Of a stretch of DNA of 64,000 bases, positions 18,054 through 27,056 are shown piece by piece. A program made the translations under genes and the position numbers. How positions within the stretch are numbered: position 1 is the stretch's first letter; each line of letters starts with the position of its first letter. The stretch is from NCBI RefSeq assembly GCF_003258595.1, contig NZ_QHHQ01000006.1:248001-312000 (forward strand). The letters run 5' to 3'. The notes below the pieces were generated by a model, which had not been told where the DNA came from, searched no databases, and saw only the letters and a program-made list of their open reading frames with translations. Origin of the DNA: Acuticoccus sediminis (GTDB lineage: Bacteria; Pseudomonadota; Alphaproteobacteria; Rhizobiales; Amorphaceae).

Positions 18054-18688
18054 GCACGCGCCACTTCGCCCGGCGCGGTCTCCTCGTCATCTTGTCGTCG
18101 CCGTCCGGCGCGGGGAAGAGCACCATCTCGCGCCTCCTCCTGGACCGCGAGAAGGATCTCTCCCTCTCCATCTCCGTCACCACCCGGGCCCGCCGCCCGA
18201 GCGAGGTGCACGGCGTCCACTATCACTTCGTCGCGATGCGCGAGTTCGAGAAGATGCGCGAGCGCGGCGAGCTGCTGGAGTGGGCGGAAGTGCACGGCAA
18301 CTGCTACGGCACGCCGCGGGACCCGGTGGAGACGTCGCTGTCGGAGGGCCGCGACGTCCTCTTCGACATCGACTGGCAGGGCGCCGAGCAGATCGCCGCG
18401 GCAATGCCGGAGGACGTGGTGTCGATCTTCGTCCTGCCGCCGTCCGGTCCGGAGCTGCACTCGCGCCTTGTCCGGCGCGCCGAGGACGACGAGGCGACCA
18501 TCCTGCGCCGGCTCGCCAACGCGCGCGAGGAGCTCGGCCACTACAGCGACTACGACTACGTCATCGTGAACGACGAGCTTCAGACGGCGCTCGACGGGGT
18601 GACGGCGATCCTGCACGCCGAACGGCTGCGCCGCCGCCGGCTGGTCGGTGTGGACGGTTTCGTCGAGGGGATCGTCTCCGCCCTCTGA
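18050..18688 (+). CDS. gmk: Guanylate kinase
   Basis: Gmk phosphorylates GMP to GDP. The 212-aa product has the P-loop SSPSGAGKST (residues 16-25), the GMP-binding region (SVTTRARRPSEVHGVHYHF), and FDIDWQGAEQI. Its ATG overlaps the yicC stop. Last conserved core gene before the accessory block begins; in related genomes rsmA/pdxA/surA often follow, and they are not here. Confidence 0.95.
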   Translation: MSTRHFARRGLLVILSSPSGAGKSTISRLLLDREKDLSLSISVTTRARRPSEVHGVHYHFVAMREFEKMRERGELLEWAEVHGNCYGTPRDPVETSLSEGRDVLFDIDWQGAEQIAAAMPEDVVSIFVLPPSGPELHSRLVRRAEDDEATILRRLANAREELGHYSDYDYVIVNDELQTALDGVTAILHAERLRRRRLVGVDGFVEGIVSAL

Positions 18689-18736
18689 CGGGATGCGGCG
18701 CGCCCCGGCTTCGGGCAGGATGCTCCCTCGACCGTC

Positions 18737-19474
18737 ATGAAAGGGGCGCCGGTGGGGGCGAAGAAGACACCGCGCGAGCCCGGCGCTGCCGCACCGAAGC
18801 GGTCCGCCGCTGCCGCCACGACGGCCGCCCCGCTCGCCAACCGCCCCCATCTCGACCAGGACCCCCATGCCGTGCGCGACCCGCGCGAGCGCGTGCTGGA
18901 GGTCGCCATCGGGCGGGAGGTGCGTGCGCTGCGGGTGCGCCTCGGCATCACCGCGGCGGAGCTCGCCGCCAAGACCGGCATCTCCGTCGGCATGCTCTCC
19001 AAGATCGAGAACGGGCAGACCTCGCCGTCTCTGACCACGCTGCAGGCGCTTTCGGGCGCGCTCGGCGTCCCGCTCACCGTCTTCTTCCGCCGCTTCGAGG
19101 AGGAGCGGAGCGCGGTCTTCGTGAAGGCGGGGGAAGGCGTCGACGTCGACCGCCGCGGCACGCGTGCAGGGCACCAGTATACGCTCCTCGGCCACCTCGG
19201 CTTCAATTCCGCCGGCGTCACGGTCGAGCCGTATCTGATCACGCTCACCGAGGAGTCGGACGTCTTCCCGGCCTTCCAGCACGAGGGGCTCGAGTTCCTG
19301 TTCATGCTGGAGGGGGAGGTGGTCTACCGCCACGGCGACAACCTCTACCGCATGACCCCCGGCGACAGCCTCTTCTTCGACGCCGACGCCCAGCACGGGC
19401 CGGAGGAGCTGGTGCGCCGGCCGATTCGATATCTCTCGATCATCTCGTACCGGGCCCACCGGGAGGCGGACTGA
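18737..19474 (+). CDS. XRE family transcriptional regulator with C-terminal cupin domain
   Basis: A 245-aa regulator. After a ~45-residue Ala/Pro-rich N-terminus, a lambda-repressor-type helix-turn-helix lies at about 55-110 (LAAKTGISVGMLSKIENGQTS). A cupin sensor domain fills residues ~150-240 (HEGLEFLFMLEGEVVYRHGD, MTPGDSLFFDA). The architecture is that of regulators such as PuuR that sense small amines or amino acids. It is immediately upstream of the glxBCD-glnT genes and of a 27-nt palindrome at 19484-19510, so it probably controls them. Ligand inferred only by context. Confidence 0.88.
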   Translation: MKGAPVGAKKTPREPGAAAPKRSAAAATTAAPLANRPHLDQDPHAVRDPRERVLEVAIGREVRALRVRLGITAAELAAKTGISVGMLSKIENGQTSPSLTTLQALSGALGVPLTVFFRRFEEERSAVFVKAGEGVDVDRRGTRAGHQYTLLGHLGFNSAGVTVEPYLITLTEESDVFPAFQHEGLEFLFMLEGEVVYRHGDNLYRMTPGDSLFFDADAQHGPEELVRRPIRYLSIISYRAHREAD

Positions 19475-19483
19475 AGGGGAATC

Positions 19484-19510
19484 CTGAGAGGAAAAAATAT
19501 TTCCTCTCAG
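19484..19510. promoter_or_regulatory. 27-nt palindrome, likely operator for the glx operon
   Basis: Perfect 11-bp arms (CTGAGAGGAAA at 19484-19494 and its complement at 19500-19510) flank a 5-nt A/T centre. It lies 10 nt past the stop of the XRE-cupin regulator and 54 nt before glxB. A low G+C core and lack of a trailing T-run argue for an operator rather than a terminator, though a role as RNA hairpin is possible. Confidence 0.65.
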
Positions 19511-19564
19511 TTGAATCGGTGCCGTCCATCTGGTACGTCGCAGTGCAGCATGGGAGCGGGCCTT

Positions 19565-20464
19565 ATGTGCGGTGTCGTCGGACTGTTTCTGAAGAACGAG
19601 ACGCTTCGCGGCGACCTCGGCGCCATGACGGCGGAGATGCTCGCGGTCCTCACCGACCGCGGGCCCGACAGCGCCGGAATCGCGATCTACGCCCCCGCCG
19701 GCGTGGGAGAGGCGAAGCTCACCGTCCGCTCCGACGACCCCAAGATCGACTGGGACGCCGTCGCCGCGGGGGTCGGCGAGAGCATCCGCCACTCCGTCGG
19801 CGTCGTCGCGCGCGACACGCACGCGGTGCTGACCGTGCCGGCCGACATGGTCGAGAGCGCGGCCACGGCGGTGAGGCACCAGCGGGCGGACATCGCGGTG
19901 ATGTCGCGCGGCGAGGCGATGGAGATCTACAAGGAGGTCGGTCTTCCCGCCGACGTCACGAAGCGCTTCGAGATCGGCCGGATGGCCGGGACCCACGCCA
20001 TCGGCCACACCCGCATGGCGACCGAGTCGGCGGTGACGACGATGGGCGCGCACCCGTTCTCCACCGGCGCGGACCAGTGCCTCATCCACAACGGATCGCT
20101 GTCGAACCACAACAACGTGCGGCGCAAGCTGAAGTGGGCCGGCATCTCGTTCGAGAGCGAGAACGACACCGAGGTCGCCGCCGCCTACCTCACCCACAGG
20201 ATGGCCGAAGGGCTCGACCTCGGCGCCGCGCTCGACGCCGGCATCCGGGACCTCGACGGCTTCTATACCTTCGTCGTCGCCACGAAGACCGGCTTCGGCG
20301 TGCTGCGCGACCCGATCGCCTGCAAGCCCGCGGTGCTGGCGGAGACGGACGACTACGTCGCCATCGGCTCCGAGTACCGCGCGATGGCGATGCTGCCGGG
20401 GATCGACGCCGCGAAGGTCTGGGAGCCGGAGCCGGCCACCAGCTACTTCTGGACGCACCAATGA
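19565..20464 (+). CDS. glxB: Class II glutamine amidotransferase, GlxB/MgsA-like
   Basis: A 299-aa stand-alone class II amidotransferase equivalent to the glutaminase domain of glutamate synthase. The ATG at 19565 is chosen because it places the nucleophile Cys at position 2 (MCGVVGLF), as needed after Met removal. Conserved TDRGPDSAG and IGHTRMATES motifs follow. With the next two genes it forms the three-subunit split glutamate synthase seen in rhizobial GlxBCD and in N-methylglutamate synthase MgsABC. Stop overlaps glxC (ATGA). Confidence 0.88.
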   Translation: MCGVVGLFLKNETLRGDLGAMTAEMLAVLTDRGPDSAGIAIYAPAGVGEAKLTVRSDDPKIDWDAVAAGVGESIRHSVGVVARDTHAVLTVPADMVESAATAVRHQRADIAVMSRGEAMEIYKEVGLPADVTKRFEIGRMAGTHAIGHTRMATESAVTTMGAHPFSTGADQCLIHNGSLSNHNNVRRKLKWAGISFESENDTEVAAAYLTHRMAEGLDLGAALDAGIRDLDGFYTFVVATKTGFGVLRDPIACKPAVLAETDDYVAIGSEYRAMAMLPGIDAAKVWEPEPATSYFWTHQ

Positions 20465-21144
20465 CCACCTTCGACCTGGCCGAGGCGCCGCTGCGCGACC
20501 TGAACCGCGCGCTGCACGAGATCGCGGCGGGCGACAACCGCACCACCTGGGAGATCCTCAACCCGCGCGGCGCCCACTCCGTCGCCGTCGGCGTGATGGA
20601 GCCGGTCGAGATCCTCGTGCGCGGCAACGTCGGCTACTACTGCGGCGGCATGAACGAGGCTGCCACCATCCGGGTGGAGGGTTCGGCCGGGCCGGGGCTC
20701 GGCGAGAACATCATGTCCGGGAGCATCCGCGTGACCGGCGACGCCAGCCAGTACGCGGGCGCGACGGGGCGGGGCGGTCTCATCGTCATCGAGGGCAACG
20801 CGTCGTCGCGCTGCGGCATCTCGATGAAGGGGGTCGACATCGTCGTGGGCGGCAACGTCGGGCACATGTCGGCCTTCATGGCGCAGGCCGGCCGGCTCGT
20901 GGTGCTGGGCGACGCGGGGCATGGGCTCGGCGATTCCATCTACGAGGCGGAGCTCTACGTGCGCGGCACGGTCGCGAGCCTCGGCGCCGACTGCGAGGAG
21001 AAGGAGATGGACGGGCCGCACCGGGAGGCGCTCGCCGCGCTCCTCGCCGCGGCGGGCCTCGACGCCGACCCCGCCGCGTTCCGGCGCTACGGCTCGGCCC
21101 GCACGCTCTATCACTTCGACGTCGACAACGCCGACGCCTACTAA
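20461..21144 (+). CDS. glxC: GXGXG domain protein, GlxC/MgsB-like
   Basis: A 227-aa protein equivalent to the C-terminal beta-helix (GXGXG) domain of glutamate synthase. It shows the repeated glycine turns typical of this fold (VRGNVGYYCGGMNE, GENIMSGSIRVTGDAS, VVGGNVGHMSAFMAQAG). In glutamate synthase this domain is structural, connecting the glutaminase and FMN domains. It overlaps glxB by 4 nt and lies 10 nt before glxD. Confidence 0.87.
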   Translation: MTTFDLAEAPLRDLNRALHEIAAGDNRTTWEILNPRGAHSVAVGVMEPVEILVRGNVGYYCGGMNEAATIRVEGSAGPGLGENIMSGSIRVTGDASQYAGATGRGGLIVIEGNASSRCGISMKGVDIVVGGNVGHMSAFMAQAGRLVVLGDAGHGLGDSIYEAELYVRGTVASLGADCEEKEMDGPHREALAALLAAAGLDADPAAFRRYGSARTLYHFDVDNADAY

Positions 21145-21154
21145 GGCCGCACCG

Positions 21155-22489
21155 ATGACCAAGTCCCCCCACGCGGCCCAGACGCCGCCGCAGCAGTCTG
21201 CCACCTTCGACGACTACACCCTCGCCGAGATCCGCCGCGCCGCGGCGACCGGGATCTACGACATCCGCGGCGGCGGGGCGAAGCGCAAGGTGCCCCACTT
21301 CGACGACCTCGTGGTGCTGGGCGCGTCGATGTCGCGCTACCCGCTGGAGGGGTACCGCGAGCGCTGCGACACGGACGTCATGCTCGGCACCCGGTATGCC
21401 GGGAAGCCGATCCACCTGAAGATCCCCATCACGATCGCGGGGATGAGCTTCGGCTCGCTGTCCGGCGCCGCCAAGGAGGCGCTGGGGCGCGGGGCGAGCC
21501 TCGCCGGCACGTCCACCACCACCGGCGACGGCGGCATGACGGACGAGGAGCGCGGCCACTCCGAGCGGCTCGTCTACCAGCTCCTGCCGTCGCGCTACGG
21601 CATGAACCCGCGAGACCTGCGCCGGGCGGACGCGATCGAGGTGGTGATCGGCCAGGGCGCCAAGCCGGGCGGCGGCGGCATGCTGCTCGGTCAGAAGATT
21701 TCCGCGCGCGTCGCCGGGATGCGCACGCTCCCCGAGGGGATCGACCAGCGCTCGGCCTGTCGCCATCCGGACTGGACGGGGCCCGACGATCTCGCGATCA
21801 AGATCGGCGAGCTGCGCGAGATCACCGACTGGCAGAAGCCGATCTTCATCAAGGTCGGCGCCTCGCGCCCCTACTACGACACCGCGCTGGCGGTGAAGGC
21901 GGGCGCGGACGTTGTGGTGCTCGACGGCATGCAGGGCGGGACGGCGGCGACGCAGGCCGTCTTCATCGAGCACGTCGGCATTCCGACGCTGGCGGCGATC
22001 CGGCCGGCGGTGAAGGCGCTGCAGGACCTCGGCATGCACCGCGAGGTGCAGCTCGTCGTCTCCGGCGGCATCCGCAACGGCGCCGACGTCGCCAAGGCGC
22101 TGGCGCTGGGGGCGGACGCGGTGTCGATCGGCTCGGCCGCGCTGGTGGCGCTCGGCGACAACGACCCGCGGTGGGAGGCCGAGTACCAGGCGCTCGGCAC
22201 CACCGCCGGCGCCTATGACGACTGGCACGAGGGGCGCGACCCCGCCGGCATCACGACGCAGGACCCCGAGCTGATGAAGCGACTGGACCCGGTCGCGGCC
22301 GGGCGGCGCCTCGCCAACTACCTCAAGGTCATGACCATGGAGGCGCAGACCATCGCGCGGGCATGCGGCCACAATCACGTGCACAACCTGGAGCCCGAAG
22401 ACCTCTGTGCGCTGACGATCGAGGCGGCCGCCATGGCTGGCGTGCCGCTTGCTGGGACGAACTGGATACCCGGCGCGGACCGCTCGTAA
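21155..22489 (+). CDS. glxD: FMN-binding glutamate synthase domain protein, GlxD/MgsC-like
   Basis: A 444-aa (beta/alpha)8 FMN-binding domain equivalent to the synthase domain of GltB. Motifs include GQGAKPGGGGMLLGQK, VVLDGMQGGTAATQA and VSGGIRNGADVAKALALGAD (FMN phosphate loop). Together with GlxB and GlxC it should transfer ammonia from glutamine to a 2-oxo acid, or in the Mgs version methylamine to glutamate. The ATG at 21155 is 10 nt after glxC. The true substrate needs subunit-level phylogeny. Confidence 0.88.
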   Translation: MTKSPHAAQTPPQQSATFDDYTLAEIRRAAATGIYDIRGGGAKRKVPHFDDLVVLGASMSRYPLEGYRERCDTDVMLGTRYAGKPIHLKIPITIAGMSFGSLSGAAKEALGRGASLAGTSTTTGDGGMTDEERGHSERLVYQLLPSRYGMNPRDLRRADAIEVVIGQGAKPGGGGMLLGQKISARVAGMRTLPEGIDQRSACRHPDWTGPDDLAIKIGELREITDWQKPIFIKVGASRPYYDTALAVKAGADVVVLDGMQGGTAATQAVFIEHVGIPTLAAIRPAVKALQDLGMHREVQLVVSGGIRNGADVAKALALGADAVSIGSAALVALGDNDPRWEAEYQALGTTAGAYDDWHEGRDPAGITTQDPELMKRLDPVAAGRRLANYLKVMTMEAQTIARACGHNHVHNLEPEDLCALTIEAAAMAGVPLAGTNWIPGADRS

Positions 22490-22523
22490 CCACGGGCCGA
22501 GGCGGCGGACACGGAGGACTTCA

Positions 22524-23843
22524 ATGACTGACGCTGACGGCCCCACGACCGACCTCGCTGCCTACGCGGCGGACCGGCAGATCAAGTACTTCATGATCTC
22601 CTACACCGACCTGTTCGGGGGGCAGCGCGCGAAGCTCGTGCCGGCCGCGGCGATCGGCGGCATGCAGGCCGAAGGCGCCGGCTTCGCGGGCTTCGCGAGC
22701 TGGCTCGACATGACGCCGGCCGACGCCGACATGCTCGCCGTCCCGGACCCGTCGTCTGTCTTCCAGCTTCCGTGGAAGCCGGAGGTCGCGTGGGTCGCGG
22801 CGAACCCGGTGATGAACGGCGCCGAGGTGGCGCAGGCCCCGCGCAACGTGCTGCGGGCGGTGCTGGCGAAGGCCGCGGCGAAGGGGCTCACCGTCAAGAC
22901 CGGCATCGAGGCCGAGTTCTTCCTCATCACGCCCGACGGCGAGGCGATCTCCGATTCCGCCGACATCGCCGCCAAGCCCTGCTACGACGCCCAGGCGCTG
23001 ATGCGGCGCTACGACGTCATCGCCGAAATCTGCGACGGGATGCTGGGGCTCGGCTGGGAGCCGTACCAGAACGACCACGAGGACGCGAACGGCCAGTTCG
23101 AGATGAACTGGGCCTTCGCCGACACGCTGGTCACCGCCGACCGCCACTCGTTCTTCAAGTTCATGGTGAAGTCGATCGCGGAGAAGCACGGGCTTCGCGC
23201 GACCTTCATGCCCAAGCCGTTCCCGGGCCTCACCGGCAACGGCTGCCACATGCACCTCTCGATCTGGGACGGGGCGGGCAGGAACCTCTTCGAGGACCCG
23301 GCCGACGAGGTGGGGCTGTCGGCCGACGCCCGGCACTTCCTGGGCGGCATCATGCGCCACGCCAAGGCACTGGCGGCGATCACCAACCCGACCGTCAACT
23401 CCTACAAGCGCATCAACGCGCCGGTGACCCTGTCGGGCGCCACGTGGTCGCCCAACACGGTGACCTGGAGCGGCAACAATCGCACGCACATGGTTCGGGT
23501 GCCGGGGCCGGGCCGGTTCGAGCTGCGCCTCGCGGACGGTGCGGCGAACCCGTACCTCTTCCAGGCGGCGGCCATCGCGGCCGGCCTCGCCGGGCTGGAG
23601 GCGAAGGCCGATCCGGGGCCGCGCAGCGACGTCAACATGTATGCCGAGGGCCATCTCGCGGACGGGGTGAAGCTGCCGCTCAATCTCCTCGACGCACTGC
23701 GGGCGTTCGAGGCGGACGGCGCGCTCCAGGCCGCGCTGGGCGGGGAGGTCTCGGCCGCCTTCCTGAAGCTCAAGCACCAGGAGTGGAACGACTATTCCCG
23801 CCACTTCACCCAGTGGGAACGAGCCAATACGCTCGATATCTGA
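22524..23843 (+). CDS. glnT: Glutamine synthetase-like ligase (GlnT/GmaS type)
   Basis: A 439-aa member of the glutamine synthetase superfamily, the type found next to glxBCD. Metal and glutamate-binding motifs are visible: GIEAEFFLI, NGQFEMNW, NGCHMHLSIWD, NPTVNSYKRI and the C-terminal PGRFELRLADGAANPY. It may make glutamine or a gamma-glutamyl amide such as gamma-glutamylmethylamide (GmaS). The ATG at 22524 has a strong GGAGG eight bases upstream. The N-terminal YTDLFGGQRAKLVP fits GlnT/GmaS rather than GSI. Substrate is inferred from context. Confidence 0.85.
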   Translation: MTDADGPTTDLAAYAADRQIKYFMISYTDLFGGQRAKLVPAAAIGGMQAEGAGFAGFASWLDMTPADADMLAVPDPSSVFQLPWKPEVAWVAANPVMNGAEVAQAPRNVLRAVLAKAAAKGLTVKTGIEAEFFLITPDGEAISDSADIAAKPCYDAQALMRRYDVIAEICDGMLGLGWEPYQNDHEDANGQFEMNWAFADTLVTADRHSFFKFMVKSIAEKHGLRATFMPKPFPGLTGNGCHMHLSIWDGAGRNLFEDPADEVGLSADARHFLGGIMRHAKALAAITNPTVNSYKRINAPVTLSGATWSPNTVTWSGNNRTHMVRVPGPGRFELRLADGAANPYLFQAAAIAAGLAGLEAKADPGPRSDVNMYAEGHLADGVKLPLNLLDALRAFEADGALQAALGGEVSAAFLKLKHQEWNDYSRHFTQWERANTLDI

Positions 23844-23901
23844 CAGGCCGCGCGCCATGGGGGCGAGGGCGGCGAGCGCGATGCGCGCAAGGAGGCATTA
23901 G

Positions 23902-25233
23902 GTGCCAGGACCCACAGTCGAGCCGGTCGAGGGGGCCGCGACGCTCCCGGCCGAGGCGGATGTCGTCGTCGTCGGGGGCGGGATCATCGGCACCACGACG
24001 GCGCTGGAGCTCGCCGAGCGCGGCCTCAAGGTGGTGCTCTGCGAGAAGGGGATCATCGCCGGCGAGCAGTCGAGCCGCAACTGGGGCTGGGTGCGACTCG
24101 CCCGCCGCGATCCGCGCGAGATCGAGCTGATGATGGCCTCGATCCGCATCTGGGAGGGGATGGCCGAGCGCGTCGGCGCGGACGTCGGCTACACCCAGTG
24201 CGGCGTCGTCGTCCCGTTCTACGACGCCGCCTCGGAGGCCGAGAACACCGAGTGGCTGAAGAACGTCGAAGGCCGCCAGACGCGGATCGAGCGGATCGAC
24301 CGCGACGCGGTCAACCGGATGCTGCCGCAGCTGAACTACGAGCATAATGGCGGCATCTACGCTCCCCACGACGGCCGTGCCGAGCCGCAGAAGGCCGCTC
24401 CCGCCGTCGCCCGCGCCGTGATGGCGAAGGGCGGCACCGTGCTGACGGGCTGCGCCGTGCGGGCGCTCGACGTCGAGGGCGGCGTCGTGAAGGGCGTCAT
24501 CACCGAGAAGGGGCGGATCAAGGCGGGTGCCGTCGTCGTCGCGGGCGGGGCGTGGTCGCGCCTCCTGCTGCGGCAGGCGGGCGTGACCCTGCCGCAGCTC
24601 AAGGTCATCAACTCGGTCATGCGCACGACGCCGGTGGAGGACGGGCCGACGGTCACGGTGCGCGGCCCGAACTTCTCGGTCCGCAAGCGCGCGGACGGGG
24701 GGTACACGATCTCCACGCTGGTCGCCAACGACTTCGACCTGACGCCGGACAGCTTCCGCTTCTTCATGAAGTTCTGGCCCGCGGCGAAGATGGAGTGGCG
24801 CCAGCTCCGCCCGCGCCTCGGCCCGCGCTTCTGGCGCGAGTGGCGCGAATTCGCGCCGTGGGACCCGAATACGGAGAGCCCGTTCGAGGAGATCCGCATT
24901 CTCGATCCCAAGCCGAACAAGCGCCTGACGGACCGCGCCTTCGCCGCGGCGAAGAAGGCGCTCCCCGTGCTCGAGAAGGCCGAGGTGGCGCAGCGCTGGG
25001 CCGGCATGATCGACGTCACGCCCGACGCCGTGCCGGTGATCTCAAAGGTGGAGAGCCGGCCGGGGCTCGTGATCGCGACGGGCTTCTCCGGCCACGGCTT
25101 CGGGCTGGGGCCGGCCGGCGGACGCCTCGCGGCCGACCTTGCCAGCGGCTCGGCGCCGTTCGTGGACCCGGCGGCCTTCCGCCTGTCGCGCTTCTTCGAC
25201 GGCTCGAGGATCGTACCCCTGACCGGGGTCTGA
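23902..25233 (+). CDS. FAD-dependent oxidoreductase (DadA/sarcosine oxidase beta-like)
   Basis: A 443-aa D-amino-acid-oxidase superfamily flavoprotein. It has the dinucleotide-binding VVVVGGGIIGTTTALELAERG motif (near residues 20-40), an ERxxSRNWGWVR segment, the second FAD motif GAVVVAGGAWSR and the C-terminal ATGFSGHGFGLGPAGGR motif. It probably oxidises an amino acid or N-methyl amine. GTG start with AGGAGG upstream. It lies downstream of glnT in the same direction, so it may supply the amine nitrogen that the Glx/GlnT enzymes assimilate. Confidence 0.82.
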   Translation: MPGPTVEPVEGAATLPAEADVVVVGGGIIGTTTALELAERGLKVVLCEKGIIAGEQSSRNWGWVRLARRDPREIELMMASIRIWEGMAERVGADVGYTQCGVVVPFYDAASEAENTEWLKNVEGRQTRIERIDRDAVNRMLPQLNYEHNGGIYAPHDGRAEPQKAAPAVARAVMAKGGTVLTGCAVRALDVEGGVVKGVITEKGRIKAGAVVVAGGAWSRLLLRQAGVTLPQLKVINSVMRTTPVEDGPTVTVRGPNFSVRKRADGGYTISTLVANDFDLTPDSFRFFMKFWPAAKMEWRQLRPRLGPRFWREWREFAPWDPNTESPFEEIRILDPKPNKRLTDRAFAAAKKALPVLEKAEVAQRWAGMIDVTPDAVPVISKVESRPGLVIATGFSGHGFGLGPAGGRLAADLASGSAPFVDPAAFRLSRFFDGSRIVPLTGV

Positions 25234-25255
25234 CCGGGCCCTCGCGGCGGGAGGC

Positions 25256-26482
25256 TCAGGCCGGGCGGTGGATCTGCGCCGCCGGCCGCGTCATCGTCCG
25301 CCGCCCGCGCTTGAACGCGTAGAGCACTGGCGCCAGCTCGGAAACGGCGGCGTAGGGGCTGTCGCAGTCGAGGACCGCGAGATCGGCCGCCATGCCGGCC
25401 TCGAGGCCGTAGCCGTCGATGTTCATCAGGCGGGCCGCGCGCGTGGTGACCATGTTGAAGCACTCCACGACGTCGTGCGCCGCGCCGACGTGGCAGATGT
25501 TGGCGTTGAGGTTCGCCATCCTGACCAGCGAGCAGTCGCCGAACGGGGTGAACGGGTTCAGGACGTTGTTGGTCGAGAGCGAACAGTTCACCCCGTACCC
25601 GAGCAGCCTGTGCGCATGGGTGACGCCGCGCGACTGGCCGCAGGCTTGATCGCGGCCCATCAGGAAGAGATCGGTGGACGGCAGCACGGTCAGCGCGACG
25701 CCAGCGTCGGCGAGCCGCCGGGCCGCGTCGGCGAAGGTCTCGGGCCCGGCGTATGCGAGCTTGGTCACGTGGCCGATGGCGGTGCGCCCGCCCCGCCCGT
25801 ACCGTTCGGCGAGCTCGCAGACATAGTCGAGGTCGAGGGTCGTCGGGTCGTTGCTGAGGTCGAGGTGCATGTCGATGTCGGCGTCGAACTCGCGGGCGAT
25901 GGCGAAGACGCGGTCGATCTGGCCGTGGGGATCGCTGTCGGTGTAGGGCGCGCCGCCGACCACCCTGGCGCCGCGCCTCATCGCTTCGACCATCAGCTCC
26001 TCCGTGCCGGGATTGTTGAGGAGCCCCTCCTGGGGGAAGACGCAGATCTCGATGTCGATGGCCCAGCGGTAGTCGTCGACAAGCTGCAGGACGCCTTCGA
26101 AGCCGCGCAGGCCGACGACCGGGTCCACCTCGAGCTGCGTCCTCATGTGCGTGGTGCCCTGGAGGATGCACTTCTCGACCGTCCGGCGGCCGCGCGCGTA
26201 GACGTCCTCGGGCGTGAAGCTCCCCTTGGCCCTGGCGACCTCTGCGATCGCCCCGGTGATGTCGCCGCCCTGGTCCGAGCAGCGGTCCAGGATGCAGGAC
26301 TTGTCGAGGTGGATGTGCGTCTCGACGAAGCCCGGCGTGACGAGGCGGCCGCCGAGGTCGAGCGTCTCGCCCTCGGCGGCAAGGTCCGTCGCTATGGCGG
26401 CGATCTTGCCGTCCTCGATGCCGATGTCGACGCTGGTGGCGGCGTCGCCGGGCAGGCGGGCGTCTCGGAGGATGAGGTCCAT
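25256..26482 (-). CDS. Cytosine deaminase-like metal-dependent amidohydrolase
   Basis: A 408-aa amidohydrolase superfamily protein close in motif pattern to cytosine deaminase and N-isopropylammelide amidohydrolase. The metal site is visible: HIH in VETHIHLDKS (His56, His58), DMHLDLS, AIGHVTK and the terminal Asp in PSTDLFLMG. I start at ATG 26482 (MDLILRDARLPG). It is convergent with the FAD oxidoreductase and lies 175 nt downstream of the cupin gene, so it may be the last gene of the marR-to-cupin transcript. It hydrolyses a cyclic C-N bond; substrate unknown. Confidence 0.82.
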   Translation of the reverse strand: MDLILRDARLPGDAATSVDIGIEDGKIAAIATDLAAEGETLDLGGRLVTPGFVETHIHLDKSCILDRCSDQGGDITGAIAEVARAKGSFTPEDVYARGRRTVEKCILQGTTHMRTQLEVDPVVGLRGFEGVLQLVDDYRWAIDIEICVFPQEGLLNNPGTEELMVEAMRRGARVVGGAPYTDSDPHGQIDRVFAIAREFDADIDMHLDLSNDPTTLDLDYVCELAERYGRGGRTAIGHVTKLAYAGPETFADAARRLADAGVALTVLPSTDLFLMGRDQACGQSRGVTHAHRLLGYGVNCSLSTNNVLNPFTPFGDCSLVRMANLNANICHVGAAHDVVECFNMVTTRAARLMNIDGYGLEAGMAADLAVLDCDSPYAAVSELAPVLYAFKRGRRTMTRPAAQIHRPA

Positions 26483-26657
26483 CTGGCGTGTCCCGTGGAG
26501 GAGGTGCGGGGTCTGGCGAGCAAGGCGGGTGCCGGGCGGCGCCGGATCCACAGTCCTTTCATGGGGGCTCGCCGGAGTGCCGCGGGGAGGGCGGCCGTCA
26601 CGCCGGAGGCGGAAACGAGACCGCCGCAGACCCTGCGGGCTGCGGCGGTGCGGGAGA

Positions 26658-27038
26658 TCAGCTCTCCGGGTAGTAGTGGATCTCGATCAGGACGCAGCCG
26701 TTCTCGGACTTGAACGGGCCGTGCACGGCGCCCGGCGGGCGGCAGGCGTAGGTGTTGGGCTCGAACGCCTCGCCGCCTTCGCCGTTCTCGTCGTTGCCGA
26801 CGGTGAGGTCGCCGGAGACGAGGTACACCTCCTCGAAGTAGTCGTGCACGAACGGCTTCGTGGTGTAGACGCCCGGGTCGAACTTCAGGAGGCGCGTGCG
26901 GTTGCCGACCTTCTTCTCCTCATCGAGGAAGCCCGCCAGGATCTTCTGCTTGATCCCCTCCGGGTAGCCGGGAGGCGGCGCGAACCCCTCCGTCAGGTCC
27001 ACGGGGTGGAATTCCTTGTGTTCCTTGTCGATGGCCAT
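26658..27038 (-). CDS. Cupin domain protein
   Basis: A 126-aa single-domain cupin. The barrel motifs are visible: the metal-binding stretch VHDYFEEVYLVSGDLTVG (cupin motif 1 with a His and Glu) and PPGAVHGPFKSENGCVLIEIHYY (motif 2). Such proteins can be dioxygenases, isomerases or binding proteins. It is 18 nt downstream of the HpaB-type monooxygenase, so a role on the product of that enzyme is likely but not shown. Confidence 0.75.
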   Translation of the reverse strand: MAIDKEHKEFHPVDLTEGFAPPPGYPEGIKQKILAGFLDEEKKVGNRTRLLKFDPGVYTTKPFVHDYFEEVYLVSGDLTVGNDENGEGGEAFEPNTYACRPPGAVHGPFKSENGCVLIEIHYYPES

Positions 27039-27056
27039 TCGGCATCCTCTCGAGCG

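Noticed and set aside
17687-20461. A 924-codon open frame on the minus strand, and similar long frames such as 18280-21144 on the plus strand
   Set aside because: They are antisense or frame-shifted shadows of yicC, gmk, the XRE regulator and glxB/C in GC-rich DNA. Their translations are Arg/Ala/Gly-rich with no family motif.
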